Shown piece after piece: positions 1 through 9,746 of a DNA stretch of 64,000 bases. Under the pieces are notes generated by a model. It was not told the origin of the DNA and made no database searches. It worked only from the letters and a program-made list of their open reading frames with translations. Source of the DNA: Verrucomicrobiota bacterium (GTDB taxonomy: Bacteria > Verrucomicrobiota > Verrucomicrobiia > Opitutales > Opitutaceae). The DNA lies in NCBI GenBank assembly GCA_028293545.1, contig JAQGOP010000053.1, positions 186,001-250,000 of the forward strand. The letters are read 5' to 3'. Numbering within the stretch: the stretch's first letter is position 1; every line of letters begins with the position of its first letter. Made by a program: the position numbers and the translations under genes.

Positions 1-875
1 GCCTGTTCTTTGGGATATGTGCCTGCCAGTCGTAACGTCAGCGTTCCGTTTTCAACTTGCCGGCGCAGCCGTTCCAACTCGTCCAATTTGCCGTCATAAT
101 TCATCACGAAGGTCCTCGAAAATTTAATGCCTCTTTGCGGTTCACCTTGAAAACCGCGGACAGAGGTAAAAGCACCCCCATCGCGCACCGCAGGAATCAC
201 GAGTTCATTGAGCACGGCTCCGTCGGCCAATCCATCAACGCCGTCTGGAAAGAGAGCGCGAATGCGAGCGGCAACATCGTTCCCGCGACGAACCACCAGG
301 TCGGCGCCCAATGACTTTACCAATGCCTCATCTTTTTCGGAAGCATCTGCAATCACCCTCAATCCTTCAGCCTTCGCCAGCTGGATGACATAGCCACCAT
401 AGGCTCCTGCAGCGCCGGTAACGGCAATGGTTTGGCCAGGCGACAGGTTTAGGAGATCGAGCGACATACGCGCCGTCAGTCCGTTCATCGGAAGAGTGCA
501 GGCTTCAGCAAATGTTTTCCCCGCGGGCAGGCGAACGACGGAGTGCGCGTTGAGTACAATCTGTTCCCGGTAAGCGCCGTGCGTCCCTCGTGGGATCACT
601 AATCCTAGGACTGAGTCACCCACGTGCACGCCGGTCGTCACGCCTTCTCCGACCTCATCGACCACCCCTGCGGCTTCCATCCCGGGGACAAAAGGCGGTG
701 GGGTGCCTTTTTGCTGGTCCGACAACATTCCGCTTCGACTCATGATGTCCGTAGGATTCACGGTCGCCGCGTGATTACGGATCCGGAGTTGTCCCGGGCC
801 GGCATGGATTTCAGGTAGGTCATAGATCGCCAGAACCTCCGGGCCACCGTATTTCATATATCCAACTGCACGCAT
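1..875 (-). CDS. NADPH:quinone oxidoreductase-like MDR protein (3' end beyond window)
   Basis: Reading leftwards from the ATG at 873-875, the protein opens [20 protein letters not shown] and stays open to the window edge (about 291 residues), so the C-terminus is missing. The N-terminal GroES-like part has the usual '[16 protein letters not shown]' stretch. The Rossmann part has a glycine-rich turn (TGAAGAYGG, near residue 155) and later 'SLGADLVV'. These are hallmarks of the zinc-independent quinone oxidoreductase branch of medium-chain dehydrogenases. No structural-zinc cysteine cluster is visible. Expected role: cytosolic NAD(P)H-dependent reduction of quinones or enones; the substrate cannot be told from sequence. 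It lies just downstream of a decayed dehydrogenase gene on the same strand, so the two may once have formed an operon. Confidence 0.85.
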   Translation of the reverse strand, partial: MRAVGYMKYGGPEVLAIYDLPEIHAGPGQLRIRNHAATVNPTDIMSRSGMLSDQQKGTPPPFVPGMEAAGVVDEVGEGVTTGVHVGDSVLGLVIPRGTHGAYREQIVLNAHSVVRLPAGKTFAEACTLPMNGLTARMSLDLLNLSPGQTIAVTGAAGAYGGYVIQLAKAEGLRVIADASEKDEALVKSLGADLVVRRGNDVAARIRALFPDGVDGLADGAVLNELVIPAVRDGGAFTSVRGFQGEPQRGIKFSRTFVMNYDGKLDELERLRRQVENGTLTLRLAGTYPKEQ

Positions 876-899
876 TGTAGGTTCTCCGGGTTGAGTGGG

Positions 900-1311
900 C
901 AGATTCCTTGGCATAGTCCAGCGCGGCACCTCGGATCAGACCGATAACCCCGTGCTTGGAAGATTCGATCCTTCGTCCCCCGTAAAGTCGGCCGCGGCGA
1001 TGGTGGGGGTGTTCAATTCCTGCATTGTTAAAAGCGAAATCGATTCCCCCAAAACGGTCAATGGCCTGATCTCATGCGGCCTTCACCTCTCAGTGCGCGT
1101 GACGTCACCGCGGATCGCGAGCACCTTGCCACCCTGCGCTTCAATCAGCGCTTGGATCTCGCGAAGGCTCGACTCCGTGCGATCAACGGCGACAACGCCG
1201 GCACCCGCCTGAGCAAAGGCTGTGACCGCCGCGCGGCCGATTCCCGCCCCGGCGCCGGTGACGAAGGCGACTTTATCCGAATAGGTAGACTTACGTTCTT
1301 GATCTGGATTT
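900..1311 (-). pseudogene. Decayed short-chain dehydrogenase (SDR) gene
   Basis: Reading leftwards, a CTG at about 1309 (where an ATG would be expected after a Shine-Dalgarno-like CCTCCTTACGC context) leads into SDR sequence. It contains 'DKVAFVTGAGAGIGRAAV' (the TGxxxGIG cofactor motif) and 'AVDRTESSLREIQALIEAQG'. The frame then shifts near 'GDVTR' and hits an in-frame stop (VKAA-stop-DQAID). It resumes as 'FGGIDFAFNNAGIE' (the NNAG motif), and jumps to 'SKHGVIGLIRGAALDYAKE' without the catalytic Ser and Tyr segments. So it has a frameshift, a stop, an internal deletion and a missing C-terminus. The reading is clear enough to call an SDR pseudogene; the original substrate is unknown. Confidence 0.7.
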
Positions 1312-1621
1312 GTCAGGGGATGCGTAAGGAGGTTCGTGCCCGAGGGCGAAAACCTTGAGTGCTGGCCGGTGCAATGCGACCAAGCGTCGCGGACATGGTG
1401 TTCCCAACCTTGGGAAAGCTTGGTTCACAAAGGGATTCATCCGCTGATTGTATCGCCGTACGAGGGTCCACCCGCTCGTCGGGTCAGCGATTCCGGGCCG
1501 GCGCGCCCGCGAATCGAGCGGGGAACGGTATTACTCCCCATAAATCACCTCGGGTTTCACCTGATGGCGGCGGGGAATCGATTCGTTCAGGATGGGTCGC
1601 ACCGCCGAAGAAGGAGAAGCT
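1312..1621. other. Intergenic region upstream of the aldehyde oxidoreductase operon
   Basis: About 310 bases separate the SDR remnant (minus) from the oxidoreductase operon (plus) and should carry the operon's promoter. I see no convincing protein, no clear -35/-10 pair and no hairpin followed by a T-run. A short inverted repeat (TTCCCAACCTTGGGAA, about 1401-1416) is the only local symmetry and could be an operator. The last bases supply an AAGGAG ribosome binding site for the gene at 1622. Confidence 0.4.
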
Positions 1622-2281
1622 ATGGATGAATCCGAAGATTTGGAAATGGACCGTGGCGAATTCGAGCTGACGCGCCGCGATTTCGTGATTGCGACGACGG
1701 CGGCCGTTGCCATCGCGATGCTCCCGCGCGCCTATGGCGCACTGCCGTCACCGGATACCCTCTCGCCGACGCTGATGAAAGTCGCATTTAAAGTAAACGG
1801 GCAGCCCCGCGAACTCGAGTTGGATACGCGGACCACATTGCTGGATGCGCTTCGCGAGCATCTGAAGCTAACCGGGACCAAGAAAGGCTGCGATCACGGC
1901 CAGTGTGGCGCGTGCACCGTGCTCGTTAACGGGCGGCGGATGAACTCCTGCCTTACTCTCGCGGCGATGCAGCAAGGGGCCGACATCACCACGATCGAAG
2001 GGCTGGGAACGCCCGAACATCTGCATCCTTTGCAGGCCGCCTTTGTGAAGTGCGACGGCTTTCAGTGCGGTTATTGCACCTCGGGCCAAATTTGCTCGGC
2101 CGTCGCAATGATGCGGGAGATCGAGGCCGGGATCCCAAGTCATGCCACCGCTGTCCTCACTTCGCGCCCGGAATTGAACGAGGCGGAAATTCGCGAACGC
2201 ATGAGCGGTAACATCTGTCGCTGCGGCGCCTATTCCAATATCCACGAGGCGATCCACGAAGTCGCGGGAAGGCAGGTATGA
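1622..2281 (+). CDS. paoA: Aldehyde oxidoreductase iron-sulfur subunit (PaoA-like), Tat-exported
   Basis: The 219-residue small subunit of a xanthine-oxidase-family enzyme passes electrons from the molybdenum site to FAD. The N-terminus carries a twin-arginine signal ([17 protein letters not shown]), so the complex is probably periplasmic. A plant-type [2Fe-2S] domain follows ([15 protein letters not shown] and a later Cys). The C-terminal helical domain binds the second [2Fe-2S] cluster (CGYCTSGQ and CRCGAY). I chose the ATG at 1622 because a GAAGGAG sequence sits just upstream; an in-frame ATG at 1592 has no such site. The stop overlaps the next start (ATGA at 2278), so paoA, paoB and paoC are translationally coupled. 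No XdhC/PaoD-type cofactor-insertion gene is in the window. Confidence 0.92.
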   Translation: MDESEDLEMDRGEFELTRRDFVIATTAAVAIAMLPRAYGALPSPDTLSPTLMKVAFKVNGQPRELELDTRTTLLDALREHLKLTGTKKGCDHGQCGACTVLVNGRRMNSCLTLAAMQQGADITTIEGLGTPEHLHPLQAAFVKCDGFQCGYCTSGQICSAVAMMREIEAGIPSHATAVLTSRPELNEAEIRERMSGNICRCGAYSNIHEAIHEVAGRQV

Positions 2282-3237
2282 AACCGTTTACGTTCGAACG
2301 GGCGCGTACGCCCACCGAGGCGGCGAGCGCGGCTGCGCGCCACCCTGGGGCGAAGTTCATCGCGGGTGGCACCAATCTGCTCGACCTCATGAAGCTCGAG
2401 ATTGAAACGCCGATGCATTTGATCGACGTGAACGGACTTGGGCTCGACAAAATCGAGGCGACTCCCGACGGGGGACTGCGGATCGGAGCACTGGTGCGCA
2501 ATACCGACCTCGCGGCGGACGCGCGCGTGCGGCAGGACTACGCCGTCCTCTCGCGCGCATTGCTGGCCGGCGCCTCCGGCCAGCTCCGCAACATGGCCAC
2601 CACCGCGGGCAATCTGCTGCAGCGGACGCGTTGTCCTTATTTCTACGACACGAATATGCCCTGCAACAAACGCGCACCCGGCAGCGGCTGCAGTGCGATC
2701 GGCGGGTTCAGCCGGCAGCACGCGGTAATCGGCGTCAGTGATGCCTGCATTGCCACGCACCCGAGCGACATGGCCGTGGCGTTGCGGGTGCTCGACGCCG
2801 TCGTGGAAACGATCCGGCCCGACGGTTCGGGCCGCAGTATTCCCATTGCGGAACTTCACCGGTTGCCTGGCGACCAGCCTCACATCGATACCGTTTTAAG
2901 GGCGGGCGAAATCATTACTGCGGTGACTCTGCCCAAACCAGTGGGCGGCTCGCAGCTGTACTACAAGGTGCGCGACCGGGCGTCCTTCGCGTTCGCCTTG
3001 GTCGCGGTCGCAGCCATCATCCAGCAGGACGGTACGGGCCGGGTGGCCTTGGGCGGTGTGGCCCACAAGCCATGGCGCGTGGAAGCGGCGGAAGCGGAAA
3101 TGCCCAAAGGTGCGCAGGCCGTCGTCGCGCGACTGCTCGCTGGTGCGAAGCCCACCGAAGAAAACGCTTTCAAACTCAAGTTGGTCGAACGCGTGCTGAC
3201 CGCGATGTTGGCCGATGTGAGAGGAGGACGCGTATGA
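2278..3237 (+). CDS. paoB: Aldehyde oxidoreductase FAD-binding subunit (PaoB-like)
   Basis: This is the 319-residue medium subunit of the molybdenum hydroxylase. The FAD-binding PCMH fold is marked by '[11 protein letters not shown]' (residues about 31-41) and '[20 protein letters not shown]'. The cysteines in CPYF, the following MPCNKR and GSGCSA match the extra [4Fe-4S] cluster insertion typical of the PaoB branch, which distinguishes it from plain xanthine dehydrogenase FAD subunits. It hands electrons from the [2Fe-2S] subunit to FAD and on to an acceptor. It overlaps paoA and paoC by four bases at each end. Confidence 0.92.
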   Translation: MKPFTFERARTPTEAASAAARHPGAKFIAGGTNLLDLMKLEIETPMHLIDVNGLGLDKIEATPDGGLRIGALVRNTDLAADARVRQDYAVLSRALLAGASGQLRNMATTAGNLLQRTRCPYFYDTNMPCNKRAPGSGCSAIGGFSRQHAVIGVSDACIATHPSDMAVALRVLDAVVETIRPDGSGRSIPIAELHRLPGDQPHIDTVLRAGEIITAVTLPKPVGGSQLYYKVRDRASFAFALVAVAAIIQQDGTGRVALGGVAHKPWRVEAAEAEMPKGAQAVVARLLAGAKPTEENAFKLKLVERVLTAMLADVRGGRV

Positions 3238-5495
3238 AATTCGATATCCCTGCCACCACCAATCCCATCGATCAATTGAAGGTCGTGGGTCAGCCGGTCG
3301 ACCGGATTGAGGGTCCGCTTAAGACCACGGGAACGGCACCCTACGCGTACGAGCACAACGTCGGGCCGGACACCGCTTACGGCTACGTGGTCGGGGCGGC
3401 AATCGCCAAGGGCCGCATTGCGTCCATCGATCAGAGTGCAGCCAAGGCGGCTCCGGGCGTGCTCGGAATCGTGACTGCGGAAAACGCGGGAAAATTGGAA
3501 AAGGGGAATTTCAATACGGTAAAGTTGCTCGGCGGACCCAACGTCGATCACTACCATCAAGCCATCGCCGTCGTCGTTGCAGGCACGTTTGAACAGGCAC
3601 GCGCGGCTGCGCAGTTGCTCCGCGTGAACTACGAGCGCAGCCCTGGCAGGTTCGATCTCGCCGCCGAAAAGGACACGGCCATCAAGCCGAAGCCGGGATT
3701 TGGCGGTCCGTCCGATTCTTCGGTCGGCGATTTCGCCGGCGCCTTCGCCGCCGCACCCGTGCAGTTCGAGGCGACTTATACGACTCCGGATCAGTCGCAC
3801 GCGATGATGGAACCGCACGCATCGATTGCGAAATGGGAAGGCGACAAACTGACGGTGTGGACCTCGAACCAGATGATCGCCTGGGGCGTCGGCGATTTGT
3901 CGAAAACCCTGGGTATCCCGAAAGAGAACGTGCGACTCATCTCGCCCTACATCGGTGGCGGGTTTGGCGGGAAGTTGTTCCTGCGAGCGGACGCCCTCCT
4001 CGCGGCGCTGGCCGCGCGCGAGGTTCGGCGGCCGGTAAAGGTGGCTCTGCAGCGGCCGCTGATCATGAATAACACCACGCACCGGCCCGCGACGATCCAG
4101 CGCATCCGCCTCGGCGCGACCACGGACGGCAAGCTGACCGCCATCGCGCACGAGAGCTGGTCGGGCGATCAGCCCGGCGGACAACCGGAAACCGCTGTCA
4201 GCCAAACGCGCTTACTCTACGCGGGCGAGCACCGCATGACCGCGATGCGCCTCGCGGTATTGGACTTGCCGGAAGGCAATGCCATGCGTGCGCCGGGAGA
4301 GGCTCCTGGCATGATGGCGCTCGAAATTGCGATAGACGAAATGGCGGAGAAACTAGGCTTGGACCCGGTCGAATTTCGCATCCGCAACGACACGCAGGTC
4401 GCACCGGACAATCCGGCCAAACCTGCCGCGAGCGATCCCCAGTCCAAAGCCCTGCCGGAGAAACACCCGTCCCATCCGCCCTTTTCCCAACGCCAGTTTG
4501 TCGAGTGCCTCCGCCTCGGTGCCGAGCGCTTTGGATGGAACCAGCGCGACCCGAAACCTGCGCAAGCGCGCGAAGGGTCCTGGCTGCGCGGCATCGGAGT
4601 GGCGTCGGCCTTCCGCAATAATATTCTCATGAAATCCGCCGCGCGCGTTCGCTTGGATCATCGCGGCACGGTCACAATCGAAACCGACATGACGGATATC
4701 GGCACCGGCAGCTACACGATCATTGCCCAAACGGCCGCGGAAATGATGGGTGTGCCGTTGAAGAACGTGGTCGTGAAGCTCGGTGATTCACAGTTTCCCG
4801 TCTCGTGCGGCTCGGGTGGACAGTTTGGTGGCAACAACTCGACCTCCGGTGTCTACGCGGCGTGTGCGAAGCTGCGCGAGGCAGTCGCGCAGAAACTCGG
4901 TTTCGACGCCCAGACTGCCGTTTTTGCCAACGGAACCGTCACGGCCAACGGGCGCAGTGTACCGCTCGCCCAGGCCGCCGACCCAAGCGAGCTCGTGGCC
5001 GAAGACGGGATCGAATACGGTGACCTCGACAAGAAATACCAGCAGTCGACCTTCGGCGCGCATTTCGTCGAAGTCGCCGTGAATGCTGTGACGGGCGAAA
5101 CGCGCGTGAGGCGCATGCTCGCGGTGTGCGCCGCCGGGCGCATCCTGAATCCGAAGACAGCGCGCAGCCAAGTGATCGGTGCCATGACGATGGGCGTCGG
5201 TGCCGCGCTCATGGAAGACCTCGTTGTCGACAAACGGCTGGGCTTCTTCGTCAATCACGATTTGGCGGGTTACGAGGTGCCGGTGCACGCCGATATCCCG
5301 CATCAAGACGTGATTTTTATCGATGAAACCGATCCGATCTCGTCGCCCATGAAGGCCAAGGGCGTCGGTGAACTCGGCATCTGCGGAGTGGCCGCGGCCC
5401 TCGCTAACGCGGTCTATAACGCCACGGGCATTCGCGTCCGCGACTATCCCATCACGTTGGACAAGTTGATCGATCGGTTACCGCCCGTGGCGTGA
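3234..5495 (+). CDS. paoC: Aldehyde oxidoreductase molybdenum-binding subunit (PaoC-like)
   Basis: This is the 753-residue catalytic subunit; it binds the molybdenum cofactor and oxidises aldehydes to carboxylic acids. The ATG at 3234 lies in an ATGA overlap with paoB and has GAGGAGG upstream; an open frame extends further back but is only shadow. Family landmarks are 'GGGFGGKL' near residue 241, 'RAPGEAPG' and the C-terminal '[10 protein letters not shown]', whose Glu is the usual catalytic base. Length fits the PaoC/YagR branch (about 730). PaoABC enzymes favour bulky aromatic aldehydes, which is notable beside the hydroxynitrile-lyase-like cupin downstream. The exact substrate here is inference. 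Confidence 0.92.
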   Translation: MKFDIPATTNPIDQLKVVGQPVDRIEGPLKTTGTAPYAYEHNVGPDTAYGYVVGAAIAKGRIASIDQSAAKAAPGVLGIVTAENAGKLEKGNFNTVKLLGGPNVDHYHQAIAVVVAGTFEQARAAAQLLRVNYERSPGRFDLAAEKDTAIKPKPGFGGPSDSSVGDFAGAFAAAPVQFEATYTTPDQSHAMMEPHASIAKWEGDKLTVWTSNQMIAWGVGDLSKTLGIPKENVRLISPYIGGGFGGKLFLRADALLAALAAREVRRPVKVALQRPLIMNNTTHRPATIQRIRLGATTDGKLTAIAHESWSGDQPGGQPETAVSQTRLLYAGEHRMTAMRLAVLDLPEGNAMRAPGEAPGMMALEIAIDEMAEKLGLDPVEFRIRNDTQVAPDNPAKPAASDPQSKALPEKHPSHPPFSQRQFVECLRLGAERFGWNQRDPKPAQAREGSWLRGIGVASAFRNNILMKSAARVRLDHRGTVTIETDMTDIGTGSYTIIAQTAAEMMGVPLKNVVVKLGDSQFPVSCGSGGQFGGNNSTSGVYAACAKLREAVAQKLGFDAQTAVFANGTVTANGRSVPLAQAADPSELVAEDGIEYGDLDKKYQQSTFGAHFVEVAVNAVTGETRVRRMLAVCAAGRILNPKTARSQVIGAMTMGVGAALMEDLVVDKRLGFFVNHDLAGYEVPVHADIPHQDVIFIDETDPISSPMKAKGVGELGICGVAAALANAVYNATGIRVRDYPITLDKLIDRLPPVA

Positions 5496-5746
5496 CGGTG
5501 ACGGTCGCACGCAGCGAATACTGCGCGCCTGGAGCAACCGCGCTACAGTTCGAGCAAGCAGTCCGGCGACAGCGTGAACGAAAAGCAGGTAAGCTACGGC
5601 CACTTTTCAAGTGTGAATCGATATATTCATCGGCCACTCTTCACCGGCATTCTGTCTTGAAGGTCGCGAGCGCCGCGGTAATCGCACTGCCGAGAGTCCT
5701 TCGGGCCCAGTCGACGATAAATTCAAACTCAATCAAGGTGTCTACC

Positions 5747-6175
5747 ATGGAAATTGAAATTACCCGCAATGGTTCGCAGCCGTCCGGCAAGGGACCGGCT
5801 GACTGGTTTACTGGGACCACCCGCATCGATCCGCTTTTTGCCGCAAAAGAGTCCGCCCGCGCGGCGGCCGCCACGGTTACCTTCGAACCGGGTGCGCGCA
5901 CGGCATGGCATACTCATCCCCTCGGACAAACGCTGGTCGTAACCGCTGGTCTGGGCTGGGTGCAACGCGAGGGCGGACCGGTGCAGGAAATTCGTCCCGG
6001 CGATGTGGTGTGGTTTCCGCCCGGGCTTAAGCACTGGCACGGCGCGACGCCCACGACTGCGATGACGCACATCGCCATTCAAGAGCACTTGAACGGCAAA
6101 GTCGTCGACTGGATGGAGCATGTGAACGACGAACAATATCAGGCACGCGCCGACGCCGTCCCAAGCCGAGTTTGA
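5747..6175 (+). CDS. Cupin protein, (R)-hydroxynitrile lyase-like
   Basis: This is a 142-residue single-domain cupin. The metal-binding first motif is visible as '[17 protein letters not shown]' and the second as '[17 protein letters not shown]'. The sequence, including '[18 protein letters not shown]', '[13 protein letters not shown]' and 'MTHIAIQE', strongly resembles the acidobacterial cupin hydroxynitrile lyases (Granulicella type). Those use a metal to split or form cyanohydrins such as mandelonitrile. The ATG at 5747 matches the family N-terminus. An open frame reaches back to 5492 and contains a stretch resembling a signal peptide ([17 protein letters not shown]), so an exported longer form is possible. 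It follows the aldehyde oxidoreductase genes by 251 bases and may share their function. Confidence 0.8.
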   Translation: MEIEITRNGSQPSGKGPADWFTGTTRIDPLFAAKESARAAAATVTFEPGARTAWHTHPLGQTLVVTAGLGWVQREGGPVQEIRPGDVVWFPPGLKHWHGATPTTAMTHIAIQEHLNGKVVDWMEHVNDEQYQARADAVPSRV

Positions 6176-6350
6176 CTTCAGAAAAGTGGCCGGCGCCGAG
6201 TGCCTTTGCCATCTTGATTTCACGTTCCCCGAGTTTTTTCTCCGCGGGGATGTTGATCGACGAGGCGGGGACAAGCTCGTCGGCAAAGCGCATGAGTTCG
6301 AGGACCAGCAGGTCTCCATTCGCCTTGACCGCCGCCAAGTGTTGCGTGGT
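6171..6350 (-). pseudogene. Remnant of a Ku DNA end-binding protein gene
   Basis: The minus strand reads T-T-Q-H-LAAVKANGDLLVLELMR, then FADELVPASSINIPAEKK, then 'GEREIKMAKAL'. This matches the conserved part of bacterial Ku after the DNA-ring domain, where homologs read roughly '(R)EHLAAVR...LVLE.MRYADEV...EL..P....EREI.MAKQL'. Nothing Ku-like precedes or follows it: the frame runs antisense into the cupin, with a shift upstream. I read it as a 60-residue fossil of a non-homologous end-joining gene. No LigD is present in the window. A shadow-ORF coincidence is less likely given the length of the match, but homology was judged by eye. Confidence 0.5.
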
Positions 6351-6509
6351 TGGAAACCCGGAGCCTGTTGAACGGGTTCGGCTCCGTTTACGTTTCGACG
6401 TGGTCTGACTCGCTCAGCGCGTTAGGGACAACGCGCTCCACCTACAGGCGTGGGCGTGAAGTTTCATTCTTGCGACGGTTGGCCGTGCTTCCAGCTTTCG
6501 AAACCCTTC

Positions 6510-8585
6510 ATGCTTGACGATTCCAGCCGGCGTTTGAAATGGCAGATGTTCGCGCTGTCTTTCACGGCGCTGTTTCTCGAGATGATGGTGATCCGATGGG
6601 TTCCCTCCGTCGTGAAGCTCATCGCGTTCTACGCAAACCTCATGCTCCTCAGCTCGTTCCTGGGCCTCGGCGCCGGGGCGATGATGGCCCGACGGAAGAA
6701 CTGGCGCCTCTTTGAATATTTTCCGCTCTTCCTCGCCCTCGAAATCGGAACGCTCCTCCTGTGCCGCGATGTCGTGTTCAGCACGTCGTCGAGCGAAATC
6801 CGCATGTCCGACTTCCACGCGACTTTTGGCAATAACTTCATTCTCATCGCCATCTTCGCCGTCAACGCCGCCCTCTTCGTGCCGCTCGGCCAGAAGATGG
6901 GAATACTCTTCGATTCGCTGCCACGCCTGACCGCCTATGGCTGGGACCTCGGCGGCAGTCTCTGCGGCACCGTCGCCTTCGCACTGTTCTCCCTGCTTCA
7001 TTTCTCTCCCTTGATCGGTTTGGCGGTCGTGATGGCCGTTTACCTCGTGATTTCGACGACGCGCCGATGGTTGTTCCACGGGGCGACGTTCGCAGCCGTG
7101 CTCGTCGCGGTTTATATCTCGAGCGACCCCAACGCCATCTGGTCGCCCTATCAGTTTGTGACGGTATCAAAACCGGACGCGCCGAATGTCACCGTATCGG
7201 CGCCGCCGCCCGACTTGCGAACCATGCAGGACCCGCCGATCTACTCGGTGAACGTCAATTATTTCTACTATCACTATAATCTCACGCTCGACCCGGGCCG
7301 CTACACCCCGGGCACAAAGACGGCCAAGGAGGTCGCGGCGTTCTCGAAATATTTCCGGTTTCCCTACCAGCTCGCCCACGGTCGCGACCGCGCACTGGTC
7401 CTGGGCGGCGGTGGCGGGGGCGATGTGCTAGGCGCCCTCGCTTCCGGGATGCGCCACGTCGATGTCGTGGAAATCGACCCGGTGGTTGCCGCGATTTCCA
7501 GGCGGTTCAACGCGGCCAACCCCTACGGTGATCCGCGCGTGACGCTCCACATCGACGATGCCCGCTCGTACGTGGCAAAGGCGAAAAAAGGCTACGATGT
7601 GGTGGTCTACGGGCTCCTCGATTCACACGCGCTCTTCAGCAGCATGCACAATGTGCGGCTGGATGGATATGTCTACACCGTCGAAGGGATCCGCACGGCG
7701 TACGGGCTCGTGAACGACGAAGGCATGCTCGCGCTGGCATTCTATATACAGAAGGACTGGCTCCTCCCGAAGATCTACCAGATGGTCGCCGAAGCGACGG
7801 GGCGGGAACCGGTCTTCTACATGCTCAACCGCACGGTTTTTTTCTGCGTCTCGAAATCGCGCACGCTCAGGTATCCGGCCCAGGTATTCCAGTTGCGGCG
7901 CGCCACGCTCATGGAATCGCCAGCCAGGGTCGAGGTGCCCCGCGACGACTGGCCGTTTCTTTACCTGGAGCGCAGGACCATTCCCTTCGACTATCTCCTC
8001 GCGATCGGAAGCTTGCTCGCGCTGTCGGTGGGCACGCTCGTGGGATTGAGGCGCGGGACGTTTGGTTGGGGCGACCTGCACTTCGCGCTGCTCGGCATGG
8101 GCTTCCTGTTGCTCGAGACGAAGAGCATCACGGACTGCTCGCTGTATTTTGGCGCGACATGGCTGGTGACGGTTGTCGTAGTCACGGGAGTGCTGCTCAT
8201 GGTGATGGCGGCGAACCTGGTGGCGGGCCGCCTCAAGGGATTTTCGCCATGGATGTATCTGCCGTTGCTGCTATCGCTCGCGTTGCTCCTCGTGGTGCCG
8301 CGCGACCAGGTGGTGGCGTTCGATTATGGCGCGAGGATGGCGTGGGCGCTGTTGGTGGTGCCGCTGCCGGTGTTTTTCGCCGGCCTGATTTTTTCCACGA
8401 CGTTTCGCCAAGTGACGGTGCCGTCGGCGGCGTTTGGCTCGAACCTGATCGGCGCGATGGTGGGAGGATTTTGTGAGTACCTCGCGATGGCGATTGGCAG
8501 CGTGAGCCTTTCCTTGCTGGTGGCTGTCGCCTATCTGCTGAGCCTGTGGGTTCTCATGATCATGCGTCGCCGCAGCTTAATTTGA
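6510..8585 (+). CDS. Membrane protein with embedded spermidine-synthase-like domain
   Basis: About seven hydrophobic segments occupy the first 200 residues of this 691-residue protein (for example WQMFALSFTALFLEMMVIRW and VVMAVYLVISTTRRW). A soluble Rossmann domain follows and about five more membrane segments occupy the last 180 residues. The soluble part has the SAM-binding signature of polyamine aminopropyltransferases: 'ALVLGGGGGGDVLGAL', then 'VDVVEIDPVVAAISRRF' and 'IDDARSYVAKAKKGYDVVVYGLLD'. Proteins with this architecture are often annotated spermidine synthase, but their substrate is not established. The ATG at 6510 is preferred over a GTG at 6450 because the membrane domain begins right after it. 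It stands alone, with the accessory island starting downstream. Confidence 0.75.
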   Translation: MLDDSSRRLKWQMFALSFTALFLEMMVIRWVPSVVKLIAFYANLMLLSSFLGLGAGAMMARRKNWRLFEYFPLFLALEIGTLLLCRDVVFSTSSSEIRMSDFHATFGNNFILIAIFAVNAALFVPLGQKMGILFDSLPRLTAYGWDLGGSLCGTVAFALFSLLHFSPLIGLAVVMAVYLVISTTRRWLFHGATFAAVLVAVYISSDPNAIWSPYQFVTVSKPDAPNVTVSAPPPDLRTMQDPPIYSVNVNYFYYHYNLTLDPGRYTPGTKTAKEVAAFSKYFRFPYQLAHGRDRALVLGGGGGGDVLGALASGMRHVDVVEIDPVVAAISRRFNAANPYGDPRVTLHIDDARSYVAKAKKGYDVVVYGLLDSHALFSSMHNVRLDGYVYTVEGIRTAYGLVNDEGMLALAFYIQKDWLLPKIYQMVAEATGREPVFYMLNRTVFFCVSKSRTLRYPAQVFQLRRATLMESPARVEVPRDDWPFLYLERRTIPFDYLLAIGSLLALSVGTLVGLRRGTFGWGDLHFALLGMGFLLLETKSITDCSLYFGATWLVTVVVVTGVLLMVMAANLVAGRLKGFSPWMYLPLLLSLALLLVVPRDQVVAFDYGARMAWALLVVPLPVFFAGLIFSTTFRQVTVPSAAFGSNLIGAMVGGFCEYLAMAIGSVSLSLLVAVAYLLSLWVLMIMRRRSLI

Positions 8586-8784
8586 ACGTAGGCAGATCGG
8601 GAGATGATATCGGCAACCGCACTCCTGAAACGGAGCAAACCTCGCCTACGCCTGCTGAGCAACTCAACGCCTGGCCCACCGCGTGGCACTTATCCCGGAC
8701 AGCCCACAGGATAGGAGTGTTGTGATTTTGGCGGCGATCACAGTTCTCTGTTTCCTTATTTTCTTTCGAAGTAAGGGAATTGAG

Positions 8785-8916
8785 CTTGGAGGCGCTGGCC
8801 GGACTCGGCTGTCTAGCGCTGTCCGCACACCAAAAATGGCCGATTCTCAGAGGCAACCAAGCGCAATTCGTCAGCGCTCCCGAACTGCTGCTTTTAACTT
8901 TTTGGTGTCCGTTTAG
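8785..8916. repeat. Direct repeat copy A with tRNA-Cys-3'-end-like segment (candidate att site)
   Basis: The copy begins CTTGGAGGCGCTGGCCGGA and includes TCAGAGGCAACCAAGC at 8847 and TTGGTGTCCG at 8902. The same three blocks recur at 11704, 11768 and 11822. Offsets from the first block are 62 and 119 bases here versus 64 and 120 there. On the minus strand the first block resembles the 3' end of tRNA-Cys (CGCGCCTCCA end), a common integration target. No tRNA body is present. The surrounding 392-base gap (8586-8977) holds no convincing gene. Confidence 0.65.
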
Positions 8917-8977
8917 CAGCGTCGGATGACCGAAGATCCCCATTGTTCCGAAATCCCGACTTGGGCACGATCTGCGC

Positions 8978-9544
8978 GTGAACATTGACCTCGAACTTTT
9001 CCTAAAGTCTGCTGGCGCTATTGCGTTGGTTTTGCTCGGTAAGTACAGCGACCGCTGGTTTGAAAAGAAGCCGAAGCTAATAATCTACCTTAGTCATTCT
9101 TCGGCTTTTGTGCTGCGCAACGTAAACCCTGCGAACGCTCAAATCCACACGCACGCAATCATCGTACGTAACACCGGTCGCCTAGCTGCAAAAAATATTC
9201 GTCTTGGTCACTATACTTTGCCGGAGAATTATCAGGTCTTTCCTGCGATAGAGCATAGAGTTGAACGGGTGGATGACAGGATACATGAGATAATTATCCC
9301 GGTTCTGGTACCGAACGAGCAAATCACCGTTACTTACCTGTATCCTAGCACACTGCTCTGGAGCCAAATTCACGCGTACAGCAAGTCCGATGATGGGTTT
9401 ATGCGAGAGATTAAGGTTCTTCCTACACCACAAGCTTCTCAATGGCTCGTGCGTTCGATCCAGTTTCTGACGTTTTTGGGCTCTGCACTATTGGTCTATT
9501 GGGCCTTCTCGTTCGGAATTTGGGCTATCGGCCGCATGGCTTAA
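8978..9544 (+). CDS. Uncharacterised two-span membrane protein, first gene of cassette
   Basis: This 188-residue protein starts at GTG 8978. A hydrophobic segment near the N-terminus (SAGAIALVLLGKY) is followed by a polar, beta-rich middle region with 'THAIIVRNTGRLAAKNIRLGHY'. That pattern resembles immunoglobulin-like extracellular or periplasmic domains. A second membrane segment lies near the C-terminus (FLTFLGSALLVYWAFSFGIW). I do not recognise a family. It is followed after 202 bases by a phosphorylase-like gene in the same direction. Base composition is visibly more AT-rich than the flanks, consistent with recent acquisition. A membrane effector or anchor for the downstream proteins is conceivable but is inference only. 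Confidence 0.65.
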   Translation: MNIDLELFLKSAGAIALVLLGKYSDRWFEKKPKLIIYLSHSSAFVLRNVNPANAQIHTHAIIVRNTGRLAAKNIRLGHYTLPENYQVFPAIEHRVERVDDRIHEIIIPVLVPNEQITVTYLYPSTLLWSQIHAYSKSDDGFMREIKVLPTPQASQWLVRSIQFLTFLGSALLVYWAFSFGIWAIGRMA

Positions 9545-9746
9545 TATGGAGTATGCTCGTGCTTCCATTTGCAGGGGTATTTTTAGTCGAGTACCGCGAC
9601 CAATTCGAATAACCTCGTATTATTCGGTGCGCGAATTGTCGGCTAGACACGCAGACAGGTTGTAGGCCTCTAGCCTCACGTGTAGCCGTTGACTTGGGAC
9701 GCCTCTGCCCATTGAACTTGGGCGCATCCGTCCGAGAGAAATACAA

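Noticed and set aside
2961-4205. 414-residue minus-strand frame
   Set aside because: Antisense to paoB and paoC, whose conserved motifs are unmistakable on the plus strand.
8683-8916. 77-residue plus-strand frame with a hydrophobic stretch
   Set aside because: Most of it lies over the tRNA-like direct repeat, and the same repeat at 11704 is not coding.
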